64,000 nucleotides of DNA from Ralstonia insidiosa (GCF_008801405.1 NZ_VZPV01000002.1:744001-808000), one strand, 5' to 3'. Counted from the stretch's first letter, positions 35,945 through 44,654 are shown. Numbers and translations are program-made. Notes: a model not told the origin generated them from the letters alone.

Positions 35945-36607
35945 TCAGAGGCTGCTGCCCGGTGTCATTGCGGCAAGGCGCGCGCGCGTGGTGGCGGCAA
36001 CGTCGCGCAGCCAGGGGCGTGTTTTCCAGTGCGCTTGCTGGAAGGCGTCGATCTCGGCCCAGCGCGCCAGCGTGGCGCCGATCATGTCCAGGCCATGCAG
36101 GAACATGTGGCGATGGCGCCCGGACAACGAGAACGTTGCCGCAACGCTGTGGCTGCGCACGGTCATCGTTTCCACATCGATGGCGATGCGGCTGGTGGCC
36201 GGGTTGGATACGTCGGCCAGGATGCGCTCGACAACTGCCGCATCGAGCATCACCAGCAGCAAGCGGTTGTTCATCGCGTTGCTGTAGAAGATCTCGCCAA
36301 AACTTGGCGCGATGACGGCCCGGATACCGAACTGCTGCAGACCCCACACGGCGTGCTCGCGGCTGGAGCCGCAGCCGAAGTTGCTGCCGCCCACCAGAAT
36401 GGAAGCGCCTGCATACGCCGGCTGGTTGAGAACGAATTCGCTGCGCGGCTGGTGATCGGCGTCGTAGCGCAGGTCATAGAGCAGGCCCTTGTCGAGACCG
36501 GACTTGTCGATGCCGCGCAGGAACTGCTTGGGCATGATCTGATCGGTGTCGAGGTTGGGCGTGGGCAGCGGCGCGGCGATGCCTTCGATGCGTGGGTTGT
36601 CAGACAT
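35945..36607 (-). CDS. leuD: Isopropylmalate/citramalate isomerase small subunit (LeuD paralogue)
   Basis: A 220-residue swivelling-domain subunit of an aconitase-family hydro-lyase. It carries LPTPNLDTDQIMPKQFL (15-31) and the GGSNFGCGSSREHAVWGL motif (73-90) conserved in LeuD. It overlaps the large-subunit gene by 8 bp, so the two are co-translated. No leuB lies next to it; the neighbours are a hydroxy-acid transporter and a DmlR-like regulator, so a catabolic substrate such as a C5 or branched malate analogue is more likely than leucine synthesis (inference). Confidence 0.85.
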   Translation of the reverse strand: MSDNPRIEGIAAPLPTPNLDTDQIMPKQFLRGIDKSGLDKGLLYDLRYDADHQPRSEFVLNQPAYAGASILVGGSNFGCGSSREHAVWGLQQFGIRAVIAPSFGEIFYSNAMNNRLLLVMLDAAVVERILADVSNPATSRIAIDVETMTVRSHSVAATFSLSGRHRHMFLHGLDMIGATLARWAEIDAFQQAHWKTRPWLRDVAATTRARLAAMTPGSSL

Positions 36608-38006
36608 GGGCGGCCTCGGCTTGCTGTGCTTGCAGTTGACGGACGTCGGTGATGCAGCCGGTGATGGCTGCCGCGGCGGCCATGGCAGGGCTCATCAGGT
36701 GTGTGATGCCACCGCGCCCCTGGCGCCCTTCGAAGTTGCGGTTGGTGGTGGACGCGCAGCGCTCACCGGGGGCGAGAAAATCGTCGTTCATGGCCAGGCA
36801 CATCGAACAGCCCGGCTGGCGCCATTCAAAGCCGCTGGCCTTGAGCACCTCGGCAATCCCTTCCTGCTCGGCCTGGCGACGCACCGCACCCGAGCCGGGC
36901 ACGACCATCGCGCGCACACCCGGCGCCACCTTGTGACCGCGCACGATGGCCGCGACGGCGCGCAGGTCTTCAATGCGCGCGTTCGTGCACGAGCCGATGA
37001 ACACGCGCTGCACGGGCACGCCTTCGATGGCGGTACCGGCTTGCAGGCCCGTGTAGCGCAACGCTTGGGCGGAGGCTGCGTCCGGCTGCGGGATCGTGCC
37101 CGTCACGGGGATCGCCTGATCGGGGCTCGTGCCCCAGGTCACGTACGGTGCAACGTCGCGCGCGTCGAAGCGGTGCTCGGCATCGAACTGCGCATCGGCA
37201 TCGCTGAACAGCTGGCGCCAGTCGGCTAGCGCAGCACTGGCGTGCGTGTGTGCCACATCACGCGCATGTTCGAGCACGTAGCGCGTGGCCTTGGCGTCCG
37301 GCGCAATGAGCGCCCCGCGTGCCCCGGCTTCCACCGCCATGTTGCACAGGGTCATGCGTGCTTCCATGGAGAGCGCCGCAATCGCGCTGCCCATGAACTC
37401 GACCACGTAACCACGCGCACCCTGTGCACCGACGCGGCTGATGATGTGCAGGATCAGGTCTTTGGCGGTGGTGCCGACGGGCAGTTCGCCGTCCACGCGA
37501 ATGCGCATGTCTTGCGCGAGCCGGTAGACCAGCGTTTGCGTGGCCAGCACGTGCTCGACCTCCGACGTGCCGATGCCAAACCCCAGCGCGCCGAATGCAC
37601 CGTAGGTGGTGGTGTGGCTGTCTCCGCAGAGCACCACCATGCCCGGGCGGATCATGCCCAGCTCCGGCGCGATCACGTGCTCGATGCCCTGCAGCGCGTC
37701 GTTCGTGTCGAACAGGACGATGCCGTGCTCGCCGCAGTTCTTCGCCAGGTTGGACGCCTGCAGCGCCGATGCCGGGTCTTGAATGACGCGCACCCGCACC
37801 GGGTGTGTGGGGATGATGTGGTCCACCACGGCCATCTGCTGGCCCGGCACGGCGACCGCGCGGCCAGCTTCTGCCAAGCCAGCAAAGGCTTGCGGGCTGG
37901 TGTACTCGTTCATGATGTGCAGGTCTGCGTAGAGCAGTACGTTCTGCGCATCGAGCTGGGCAACCGTGTGTGACTCCACCAGCTTCTGATACAGCGTCTT
38001 TGCCAT
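36600..38006 (-). CDS. leuC: Isopropylmalate/citramalate isomerase large subunit (LeuC paralogue)
   Basis: A 468-residue [4Fe-4S] dehydratase subunit. Cluster-binding cysteines occur in FIGSCTNARIEDL and in QPGCSMCLAMNDD; other landmarks are CGDSHTTTYGAFGALGFGIGTSEVEHVLATQ and the final GRQGRGGITHLMSP. GGAGG four bases upstream fixes the ATG. First gene of the leuC-leuD-transporter unit and divergent from the LysR regulator, which probably controls it. Confidence 0.9.
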   Translation of the reverse strand: MAKTLYQKLVESHTVAQLDAQNVLLYADLHIMNEYTSPQAFAGLAEAGRAVAVPGQQMAVVDHIIPTHPVRVRVIQDPASALQASNLAKNCGEHGIVLFDTNDALQGIEHVIAPELGMIRPGMVVLCGDSHTTTYGAFGALGFGIGTSEVEHVLATQTLVYRLAQDMRIRVDGELPVGTTAKDLILHIISRVGAQGARGYVVEFMGSAIAALSMEARMTLCNMAVEAGARGALIAPDAKATRYVLEHARDVAHTHASAALADWRQLFSDADAQFDAEHRFDARDVAPYVTWGTSPDQAIPVTGTIPQPDAASAQALRYTGLQAGTAIEGVPVQRVFIGSCTNARIEDLRAVAAIVRGHKVAPGVRAMVVPGSGAVRRQAEQEGIAEVLKASGFEWRQPGCSMCLAMNDDFLAPGERCASTTNRNFEGRQGRGGITHLMSPAMAAAAAITGCITDVRQLQAQQAEAAHV

Positions 38007-38121
38007 GCTTCCTCCAATTCGGGTGGCCGGTCGTATTGATTGGGCCCGGCCCACCGGTGAACTGGAGTGTAGATATGCAGAAGCGTTTTATAATTGGCGT
38101 CAAAATTTATCTATTCTTCAT

Positions 38122-38131
38122 TTCAATTGAA
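38122..38131. promoter_or_regulatory. Palindrome TTCAATTGAA in leuC / lysR divergent promoter
   Basis: A perfect 10-bp palindrome ending two bases before the LysR ATG, in an AT-rich 127-bp divergent region. A position over the regulator's own ribosome site suits autoregulation. The LysR T-N11-A site itself cannot be placed with confidence. Confidence 0.35.
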
Positions 38132-38133
38132 TA

Positions 38134-39054
38134 ATGGATCGCGTATCGGATCTGGAGTTTTTCACCCAGCTGGTCAAGCAGGGCTCGCTGGCCGCGCTGG
38201 CGCGCGAGCTTGGCGTGACGCCGCCGGCCATCACCGCGCGTCTGGCGCAACTGGAGAAACGGCTGGGCGTGCGGCTGCTCAACCGCACCACGCGCCGGCT
38301 GAGCGTCACCCACGAAGGCGAGATCTACCTGGCCACCGGTGCGCGGCTGCTTGAAGAGCTGCAGGAACTGGAGCAGACCGTCTCCAGCAGCCGGGGCACC
38401 CCCAAAGGGCTGCTGCGGGTGAATGCGACGTTCGGGTTCGGGCGCCGGCATATCGCGCAGGCCGTGGTGGAATTTGCGCGGCGCTATCCCGAGGTGGAAG
38501 TGCAGCTTGAGTTGACGGACCGGTCCGTCAACCTAGCGGACAAGGCGTTCGACATCGGCATCTGGTTCGGCACGGTGCCGGACTCGCGCATGGTGGCGCG
38601 CAGGATCGTCAGCAACCGCCGGCTGCTGTGTGCGTCGCCCGAGTATCTTAAACGCGCGGGCGTGCCGCAGGTGCCGCGCGATCTGCAATCACATCAGTGC
38701 ATCGTGCTGCGCGAAAGCGACGCCGCCTACGGCACGTGGTACCTCACGCGCGCCAGCAAGCAGGAGACCATCAAGGTGCGCGGCGCGCTCAGCACCAATG
38801 ACGGCGAAACCGGTGTGCTGTGGGCGCTGGCCGGCTACGGGATCCTGATGCGCTCCGAGTGGGACATCCACGAGTACGTGCGCGCGGGGCGCCTGGTGCC
38901 CGTGCTGGCCGACTGGGCATTGCCCGCGGCCGACATCTTTGCGGTGTATCCGGAGCGCGCCAACCTATCGGCCAAGGTGAGCGCATTCATCGACTTTCTG
39001 ACGGACTGGTTTGGGCAAGAGGCGGCATGGGTGGAGGCCCGACACCGCGTATGA
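38134..39054 (+). CDS. LysR-family transcriptional regulator, DmlR-like
   Basis: A 306-residue LysR regulator. The N-terminal HTH is LAALARELGVTPPAITARLAQLEKRLGVRLLNRTTRRLSVT (20-60). The effector domain has FGRRHIAQAVVEFARRYPEVEVQLELTDRSVNLADKAFDIGIWFG and a terminal ALAGYGILMRSEWDIHEYVRAGRLVPVL stretch like DmlR, the activator of D-malate catabolism in E. coli. Divergent from leuCD-transporter, which it probably activates in response to the transported acid. Confidence 0.88.
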   Translation: MDRVSDLEFFTQLVKQGSLAALARELGVTPPAITARLAQLEKRLGVRLLNRTTRRLSVTHEGEIYLATGARLLEELQELEQTVSSSRGTPKGLLRVNATFGFGRRHIAQAVVEFARRYPEVEVQLELTDRSVNLADKAFDIGIWFGTVPDSRMVARRIVSNRRLLCASPEYLKRAGVPQVPRDLQSHQCIVLRESDAAYGTWYLTRASKQETIKVRGALSTNDGETGVLWALAGYGILMRSEWDIHEYVRAGRLVPVLADWALPAADIFAVYPERANLSAKVSAFIDFLTDWFGQEAAWVEARHRV

Positions 39055-39067
39055 GGAAGCCCCTGCA

Positions 39068-39169
39068 TCACGCCAGTTTTCGCGCGCCTTGCGCGTTGTG
39101 CTCCGCTTCCAGATGCATCTGCAGCACCGCATCGCGCTTTCCCAGCAGGAAGCGGCGCAGGATGCCCAT
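39068..39169 (-). CDS. Possible small protein, 33 residues
   Basis: An ATG-to-TGA frame beginning MGILRRFLLGKRDAVLQMHL, an amphipathic, basic peptide. It lies 24 bases downstream of the VOC protein gene on the same strand and converges with the LysR gene. The ribosome site is weak, and no family is recognised, so this is a low-confidence call. Confidence 0.25.
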   Translation of the reverse strand: MGILRRFLLGKRDAVLQMHLEAEHNAQGARKLA

Positions 39170-39193
39170 CCCCACACAACTTGAGGAAAGGCG

Positions 39194-39673
39194 TTAGCCC
39201 CGCCGTGCCGCTTCGATCGCGGCGATGTCGATCTTGCCCATCGTCATCATCGCGTCGAAGGCGCGCTTGGCTGCTGCACGGTCGGGGTCGCCGATTGCTG
39301 CGATGAGCGCCCGCGGGGTGATCTGCCACGAGATGCCCCAGCGGTCTTTGCACCAGCCGCAGGCGCTTTCCTGGCCGCCGTTGCTGACGATCGCATTCCA
39401 CAGGCGGTCGGTTTCGGCCTGGTCGTCCGTGGCGATCTGAAAGGAGAAGGCCTCGTTGTGCTGGAAGGCCGGGCCGCCGTTCAGCCCCAGGCAGGGAATG
39501 CCGGCCACGGTGAACTCCACCGTCAGCACATTGCCCTGCTTGCCCGCGGGGTAGTCGCCCGGTGCGCGGTGGATAGCCTGCACTGCGCTGTCGGGAAAGG
39601 TCTCCGCATAGAAGTTGGCAGCATCCACCGCATCGTTGTTGAACCAGAGACAGATCGTGTTCTTGCTGGGCAT
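39194..39673 (-). CDS. VOC-superfamily (PhnB/UbiG-like glyoxalase fold) protein
   Basis: A 159-residue protein of the '3-demethylubiquinone-9 3-methyltransferase-like' VOC domain family. Key phrases are ICLWFNNDAVDAANFYAETFPDS (7-29), LTVEFTVAGIPCLGLNGGPAFQHNEAFSF and CGWCKDRWGISWQITPRAL. Despite the historical name these are not methyltransferases; the function of this subgroup is unknown. GGAG six bases before the ATG fixes the start. Confidence 0.85.
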   Translation of the reverse strand: MPSKNTICLWFNNDAVDAANFYAETFPDSAVQAIHRAPGDYPAGKQGNVLTVEFTVAGIPCLGLNGGPAFQHNEAFSFQIATDDQAETDRLWNAIVSNGGQESACGWCKDRWGISWQITPRALIAAIGDPDRAAAKRAFDAMMTMGKIDIAAIEAARRG

Positions 39674-39878
39674 GTGGGTCTCCTGAAGAATCGGGCATGG
39701 GCGTCCGCTGGTTCCAACCGACTTCAACCCGAGCTTTTTGCACGGCGCCTCAGCGTGCGGCGTGTCGTGAATGGCCGGCATCGGTTGACACCATCCAGTG
39801 ACGAACGACAAACGGTCTCGTATGACCGTTCAACGTTCAACATCATCGGACCTCCGGTGGCTCCTGGTGTGAGCCCCG

Positions 39879-40379
39879 TTACTTGGCAGCGTTGGGGCGT
39901 GCTGCTAGGGGGAGCACCTGGTGGATGCGGCCCGACGGGGAAATTTTGAATGTCTTTGTTTCTGGCACCGAAGGACAGCACATTGAATCCTTGGGGCCCA
40001 GCGATCGGCCCTTCACCTCAATGGTTCCGCTTGAAATTCTGACGCCGGTGTCGGTCATGCGGCCTTTTCCTCCGACTTCAACGGGCGGTGTGATCTTTTG
40101 GTTGGCAAGCACAACCATGTAGCGCACCCAGTTGTTCGAGCACGTGCCAGGTTGCGCTTGCGGATCTTGCGCAGCGCATGCGCCTTCGGCGGTGTAGATC
40201 GCCACGGTGATGCCGTGTTCGGTTTTCACCGTCCGGGCATCGCAATACTCGGTAGCCCGTAGCGCGATCATGTGTTGTTGAATCGCCTTCTCAATCTTGG
40301 CAGGCGCAGCAGGACACCCCCCAGCTAGCACGTCAAGCGAAAGCACAAGGAGCGAGAGCATCGCGATGAGGCGTTTCAT
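39879..40379 (-). CDS. Hypothetical secreted protein, Cys-rich
   Basis: A 166-residue exported protein with signal peptide MKRLIAMLSLLVLSLDVLAG and cleavage near residue 20. The mature part contains six cysteines (for example GGCPAAP, EYCDAR, GACAAQ, GTCSNN, MCCPSV), suggesting disulfides in the periplasm. No family recognised. Its ATG overlaps the stop of the 60-residue gene upstream (ATGA), so both are translated together. Confidence 0.65.
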   Translation of the reverse strand: MKRLIAMLSLLVLSLDVLAGGCPAAPAKIEKAIQQHMIALRATEYCDARTVKTEHGITVAIYTAEGACAAQDPQAQPGTCSNNWVRYMVVLANQKITPPVEVGGKGRMTDTGVRISSGTIEVKGRSLGPKDSMCCPSVPETKTFKISPSGRIHQVLPLAARPNAAK

Positions 40380-40558
40380 TGCGTGCCCCCATCGATTGAG
40401 CGGCGAGGTGTCCATTCTTGGTTTGGCATACAAGCCGCAATTTTGACGCCGAACCCAACTGACCTACCAGCAATCGATGGCGCGGGTTCATTCTTGCGAG
40501 GTGCCGAGAGCCGCAGCCGCATCGTTGGCCCTGTGAAAGACGTTGAATACGTGCCCAT
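40376..40558 (-). CDS. Small hypothetical protein, 60 residues, coupled to secreted protein
   Basis: A basic 60-residue product beginning MGTYSTSFTGPTMRLRLSAP. GGAG stands seven bases before its ATG, and its TGA overlaps the ATG of the secreted-protein gene, a pattern typical of real operonic genes. No membrane segment or family is seen. It is divergent from the ArsR gene at 40620. Confidence 0.5.
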   Translation of the reverse strand: MGTYSTSFTGPTMRLRLSAPRKNEPAPSIAGRSVGFGVKIAACMPNQEWTPRRSIDGGTQ

Positions 40559-40619
40559 GGGTTTTCTCCAGCATCGCATCATGTTGCAGTGAAAAATCAT
40601 CGAGAGTATAGTTAGCCAA

Positions 40620-40964
40620 ATGGATAACAATGCAATTGCGCTAGACGCGATCTTTCATGCGCTTGCAGACCCGACGCGCAGGGCTGTTGTTCATCGGCTC
40701 GGTAGCGGGCCCGCAACGGTGAGTGAGCTGGCAGAGCCATTCGACATGGCCCTGCCGTCGTTCATGAAACACGTGCGGGTACTGGAAATGACCGGGTTGA
40801 TCCGTTCCAGCAAGAGCGGCCGAATCCGGACGTGCGTGCTTGAACAAGAGAAGCTGGATGCCGCAGAGCGCTGGTTTGCTGACCAGCGCGCGACCTGGGC
40901 AAGCCGGTATCGCAACCTGGACAACCTCTTAGAAGAGCTGAAGGGAGAAGGTGATGAACGCTAA
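40620..40964 (+). CDS. ArsR/SmtB-type winged-helix regulator
   Basis: A 114-residue dimeric regulator: FHALADPTRRAVVHRLGSGPATVSELAEPFDMALPSFMKHVRVLEMTGLIRSSKSGR covers the winged helix (10-67). It lacks metal-site cysteines and belongs to the subgroup that pairs with AHSA1/SRPBCC proteins, as it does here: the next gene starts within its last codons. Confidence 0.9.
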   Translation: MDNNAIALDAIFHALADPTRRAVVHRLGSGPATVSELAEPFDMALPSFMKHVRVLEMTGLIRSSKSGRIRTCVLEQEKLDAAERWFADQRATWASRYRNLDNLLEELKGEGDER

Positions 40965-41466
40965 GCTTCAATTCGATTTTCTCGTCGACAAGGAAAAGAG
41001 CCGCATCACCGTGAAGAAGGCATTCGCGGCGAAGCGCCAGCTCGTGTGGGATTGCCACACGAAGCCTGAATTGCTCGATCGATGGTTTGCACCCAAGCCC
41101 TTGACCACCAAGACCAAGCACATGGAGTTCAAGGCTGGAGGCTATTGGCACTACGGCATGACCACCCCTGACGGCCAGACGTTCTGGAGCCGCCTGGACT
41201 ATCAATCCATCAACCCGATCGACGGCTACACGGCCCTGGACGGTTTCAGCGACGAGACCGGCGTTGTGAATCCGGACATGCCCAGGGCGCGTTGGGATGT
41301 CACCTTCACCGAAGCAAAGGAAACGACGCTGGTGACGACTGTTGTGGTCTATAACTCGCCGGAAGATGTGCAGAAGGTCATCGACATGGGGTTGAAGGAC
41401 GGCATGACCTCCACCCTTGAGCGACTCGACGAGCTTCTGCTGGTCATCGGTGCAGCAGAGGCCTAG
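40954..41466 (+). CDS. AHSA1/SRPBCC-domain protein
   Basis: A 170-residue START/Bet v1-fold protein. Recognisable are the opening RITVKKAFAAKRQLVWDCHTKPELLDRWFAP (18-48), the central GGYWHYGMTTPDG, and the end MGLKDGMTSTLERLDELL. The family binds small hydrophobic molecules; its target is unknown. ATG overlaps the ArsR stop region and has GGGAG upstream, so the pair forms an operon. Confidence 0.88.
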   Translation: MNAKLQFDFLVDKEKSRITVKKAFAAKRQLVWDCHTKPELLDRWFAPKPLTTKTKHMEFKAGGYWHYGMTTPDGQTFWSRLDYQSINPIDGYTALDGFSDETGVVNPDMPRARWDVTFTEAKETTLVTTVVVYNSPEDVQKVIDMGLKDGMTSTLERLDELLLVIGAAEA

Positions 41467-41540
41467 GCGTCAGGTGTGTGCAGGCCTTTCGGGCCAGGCG
41501 CATTGAACTTCCGTATCGCTGCGCTTGGCCGGGGCGTATG

Positions 41541-42296
41541 TCAGGCGGCACGGCAGAACAGAATCTGCTTGGGCGAGTGCGTTGTAAACGGCGACCTGTC
41601 GTAGCCTCCCAAACGCCGAGCGACGTCGAATCCGTTGAGCCGGCACAGCGCCAGCAGCTCTTCCGGGAAAAAGCAGCGCATGCTGACCTGTTTGGTCCGG
41701 ATGCATTCGCCGTGACGCAGGTAATAGAGCTCGAATCTCAGGATCTGGCTGGCCGTGTCGTAGTGCGAAGTCGCCTCGACGCGGATTTCCCTTCCCTCGG
41801 CGTCAACCATCGACTTGTGCAGATAGCGGGTATCGGCCGACCGTGCCAGCTTGCGGATGTCCGGATTGAACACATCGAGGATCAGCGTGCCGCCCGGCGC
41901 CAGCACGCGCTTTGCGGAACCCAGAAACGCGCTGACCGAATCCAGGTCGTGCAGATGCTGCATGGCATTGGTGGCCGAGAAGATCAGCGAGAAGCGCCGT
42001 TCTGACTGGATCGCCCGGCAGTCCTGCTCAAGCCAGGTCACATCCAGCCCTTCGGCCTGCGATTTCTGGCGTGCCCGATCCAGCATGGATCGCATGACGT
42101 CCAGCCCCGTGACGTCAACGCCGGCTCGCGCAATGGGCAGCGTGATGCGGCCAGTGCCGCAGGCCACTTCCAGTACGGGGCCATCGGCCTGTTTGGCCTG
42201 CTCGATGAAGAAGCTGGCGTCGTGCGCTCGGTTGGCGAATTCCTGATCGTAGAAATCGGCGTCTTCGTAGACGGCCATGTCGGCAAGCGGCGTCAT
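41541..42296 (-). CDS. Class I SAM-dependent methyltransferase (third gene of rSAM-PLP-MT trio)
   Basis: A 251-residue methyltransferase. Motif I is VLEVACGTGRITLPIA (about 41-56), followed by VTGLDVMRSMLDRA, WLEQDCRAIQ and FSLIFSATNAMQHLHDLDS, the usual SAM-pocket order; LAPGGTLILDVFNPD is motif post-II. Start taken at the ATG one base after the PLP gene stop (TGACATG); two upstream ATGs overlapping that gene are alternatives. Acceptor substrate unknown. Probably acts on the product of the two genes before it. Confidence 0.85.
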   Translation of the reverse strand: MTPLADMAVYEDADFYDQEFANRAHDASFFIEQAKQADGPVLEVACGTGRITLPIARAGVDVTGLDVMRSMLDRARQKSQAEGLDVTWLEQDCRAIQSERRFSLIFSATNAMQHLHDLDSVSAFLGSAKRVLAPGGTLILDVFNPDIRKLARSADTRYLHKSMVDAEGREIRVEATSHYDTASQILRFELYYLRHGECIRTKQVSMRCFFPEELLALCRLNGFDVARRLGGYDRSPFTTHSPKQILFCRAA

Positions 42297-42297
42297 G

Positions 42298-43323
42298 TCA
42301 GGTTGATGCATGGTGTTGTGGAGCAAAGCCATCGGACAGGCTGGTCAGGATGCTGCCGTTCCAGCCTTCGGCGCCGAACGCGCTTGCCGGGATGGCCAGC
42401 AGGCCGTAGTCATTCAGGAGTTGCTCCGCACTGAACGGCACGGGAAAGAGGTAGCAACCGGGCGCACTGTTGGCTGGTGCGACCAGCCGTACATCGCGAA
42501 CTGTTTGGGGCAATCGCTCGGCAAGGCTGCGTGCACGTGCCTGAAGCGCGTCGACCACCCGCGCCGGGCAGTCTGCCGCTGCAGACAGGAAGTGATGCGC
42601 GAGCTGCAGTTGCATGGCAGATGGGGGATCTTCGCGGAAATCGGTTTCGAACCCAGCACAGTCTTCACCCACCAGCGCCACGCCGAATGTCTGCGGTGTG
42701 AGCCAGCCCTTGGTGGCCGAGTGCAGCAGAATCGCGCGCTCGGTCTGCAGCAGTTTCATCGTTGTGGGATGAAACGGCGCGCCCAGGTCGTAGACGCAGT
42801 CGATCAGCAGGCGCCGGCCGGGCGCTGCGTTGACCCACGCCAGCAGGGCCGCGCATTCCTCATCGTTCAGGAATCGCCCCAGCGGTTTGAGCGGGTTCGC
42901 GATGAGGAGAAACTCGGGGCCGTCGGTCCCCCCAACTGTGGGAAAGCTTGGCGTTGGCAGCGTCGGAAACAGTTGAGGCACGATGCCCGCTGACTCGGCC
43001 AACGTCTGGTAGACCGGGTAGACATCACCCGGCAACCATAGGTGGGCACCCTCCGCAGACAGCCGCCTGAAGATCAATTGCAGAGCGTGCCGCACCCCTC
43101 GACACACGAGCGCCTGGCGCGAACGCCCGGCATCAAAGCCATACCGTTGAAGCCACGCTCGCGCGAGATCGCAACGGTGTACCCGCTGCGGTGTTTCCGA
43201 TGGATCAAGACGCGGTTGCAGCGGGGCGAGCGTGCTGTATAGATTCGTTTCGGCGCAATCCACCACGTCAGGCATCGTACGAAGGCAGGCCTCGCGCCAG
43301 AGTTTGAACGCTGCGAAATTCAT
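42298..43323 (-). CDS. PLP-dependent aminotransferase-like enzyme (fold type I)
   Basis: A 341-residue protein resembling class I/II aminotransferases. The PLP residues are visible: N143-P144 (IANPLKPLG), D175 and Y178 (LIDCVYDL), and the Schiff-base lysine K205 in LHSATKGWLTPQTFG. It is about 40-60 residues shorter than classical family members and the N-terminal arm is atypical. It overlaps the radical SAM stop by ATGA. The substrate is not identifiable; a transamination or decarboxylation of a modified amino acid is plausible. Confidence 0.8.
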   Translation of the reverse strand: MNFAAFKLWREACLRTMPDVVDCAETNLYSTLAPLQPRLDPSETPQRVHRCDLARAWLQRYGFDAGRSRQALVCRGVRHALQLIFRRLSAEGAHLWLPGDVYPVYQTLAESAGIVPQLFPTLPTPSFPTVGGTDGPEFLLIANPLKPLGRFLNDEECAALLAWVNAAPGRRLLIDCVYDLGAPFHPTTMKLLQTERAILLHSATKGWLTPQTFGVALVGEDCAGFETDFREDPPSAMQLQLAHHFLSAAADCPARVVDALQARARSLAERLPQTVRDVRLVAPANSAPGCYLFPVPFSAEQLLNDYGLLAIPASAFGAEGWNGSILTSLSDGFAPQHHAST

Positions 43324-44654
43324 GTCGGGGTCCCTAGGGTGAGTTCGCTCGCGCGGTCTTCCAGTGATGCAAAGCAGCGGCCGTCAGCCATCACGTTCCA
43401 GCTTCGGGCAATGCCATGCGAGCGTTCCCAGTACAGGCTTGGTTCGGTATAAGCGGCAATGCGCATCGGTCGGCCAGCCCATTTGCCGGCGAAGACCGGC
43501 GCGCCCCACGGCAGCCGATGTTCAACCGAAAAACCTTCGCGTGCAGCGAAGCTGGTCACAAGCGAAAGCGGTATCTGGTGATGCCGACTCCAATCGTTTG
43601 CCGCGCGATCGAAGTACATCGATTCCGTGCTGGTTGAAACGTAGAGCTCCTTGAAGCAGATCTCTTCAACGCCCTGGTCTGCCGCCCAGGTCAGATAGCG
43701 CTCGAGCGTCTCTTCATCTTCTACCCCGCCATCCTGCAGAACGCAGATGAACCGCAAGCGCAGATTTGGCCACAGGTGGCGATGCTCGCGCCAGGTGCCA
43801 ACCAGTGCTTCGATTGGCGTGCGCAGCTTCATGATGCGTTCGTTGTGCTGCGCATCGAAGTGATGGCGAGAGAGGGACAGCACGCTGAGCCCCGCGTCGT
43901 GCAGGGCGCGCAAGCGCGCGATTCGCTCGGCTTGCGCTAGCGTCGCAAACGCGTGCCCGTTGGAGATCAGCACCACCTTGCTGAATCGCTCCGCGCAGCA
44001 GGCAATGAGTTTTTCCAGGTGTACAAAAGGCAGCAGCGTTGGTTCGCCGCCACCGGTGATCACGGCACGCTCAGCGCCATGCGCAGCCGCCTTGTCCAGC
44101 CATGCGCCAAGCGTGTCCCAGTCCGGCCGGTATGCCGCCTGGTCGCTGGAGATCGACGCCTTGGAAAAGCAGAATGCACACTTGGCCTGGCAACCCTGCG
44201 CAATGGGCAGGATGGACAGGGTGCGCGGCCGCAGTGTCGCAAATTCTTGAAACTGCCCGCTCAACAGTCGCAGCGACGCTGCCGTCATGTCCTCGATCAC
44301 CGTGCGGCGCCATGCCATGCCGCCGTCCTTGGGCTCCAGGTCATACAGTGCGCTGAGCCTGATGTGGTCTGCGTGAATGAAGACCCCGCGTCCGGTGGCC
44401 GTGTTTTCCTGGATGAGCGCCGGATCGACCTGGGTTTCCAGCAAGATCAACCGGTTGCCAGGAATTGCCAGCTTCTCAAGCAACTGCGAAGCCTTCTGGT
44501 ACCCGATGTCGAGGTCGCCACGCTCCAGCAGATAGAAGCGGTCGGGATAGGTGCTTTCAGGAATGCGGGCCTTCGCATAGCAATGCGAGTACTTGTCGAA
44601 TGCCCGTGCGAAGTTGGACAGCACGGTCACGTGATAGAGCTTCTTCTCGATCAT
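43320..44654 (-). CDS. Radical SAM enzyme of unknown specificity
   Basis: A 444-residue protein. The [4Fe-4S] motif CxxxCxxC is C155-C159-C162 (CQAKCAFCFSKAS), followed by TGGGEPTLLP, the SAM-binding GGE motif. An unusual N-terminal domain of about 145 residues precedes the barrel (YHVTVLSNFARAFDKYSHCYAK, then GDLDIGYQKASQLL). There is no clear SPASM cluster at the C-terminus. It is the first gene of the tight rSAM - PLP - methyltransferase trio, 93 bp downstream of nadV. I do not recognise the pathway. Confidence 0.85.
   Translation of the reverse strand: MIEKKLYHVTVLSNFARAFDKYSHCYAKARIPESTYPDRFYLLERGDLDIGYQKASQLLEKLAIPGNRLILLETQVDPALIQENTATGRGVFIHADHIRLSALYDLEPKDGGMAWRRTVIEDMTAASLRLLSGQFQEFATLRPRTLSILPIAQGCQAKCAFCFSKASISSDQAAYRPDWDTLGAWLDKAAAHGAERAVITGGGEPTLLPFVHLEKLIACCAERFSKVVLISNGHAFATLAQAERIARLRALHDAGLSVLSLSRHHFDAQHNERIMKLRTPIEALVGTWREHRHLWPNLRLRFICVLQDGGVEDEETLERYLTWAADQGVEEICFKELYVSTSTESMYFDRAANDWSRHHQIPLSLVTSFAAREGFSVEHRLPWGAPVFAGKWAGRPMRIAAYTEPSLYWERSHGIARSWNVMADGRCFASLEDRASELTLGTPT

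Noticed and set aside
38122..38131. TTCAATTGAA as a full LysR operator
   Set aside because: Kept only as a palindrome; LysR sites are usually T-N11-A farther upstream, and this one overlaps the start region.
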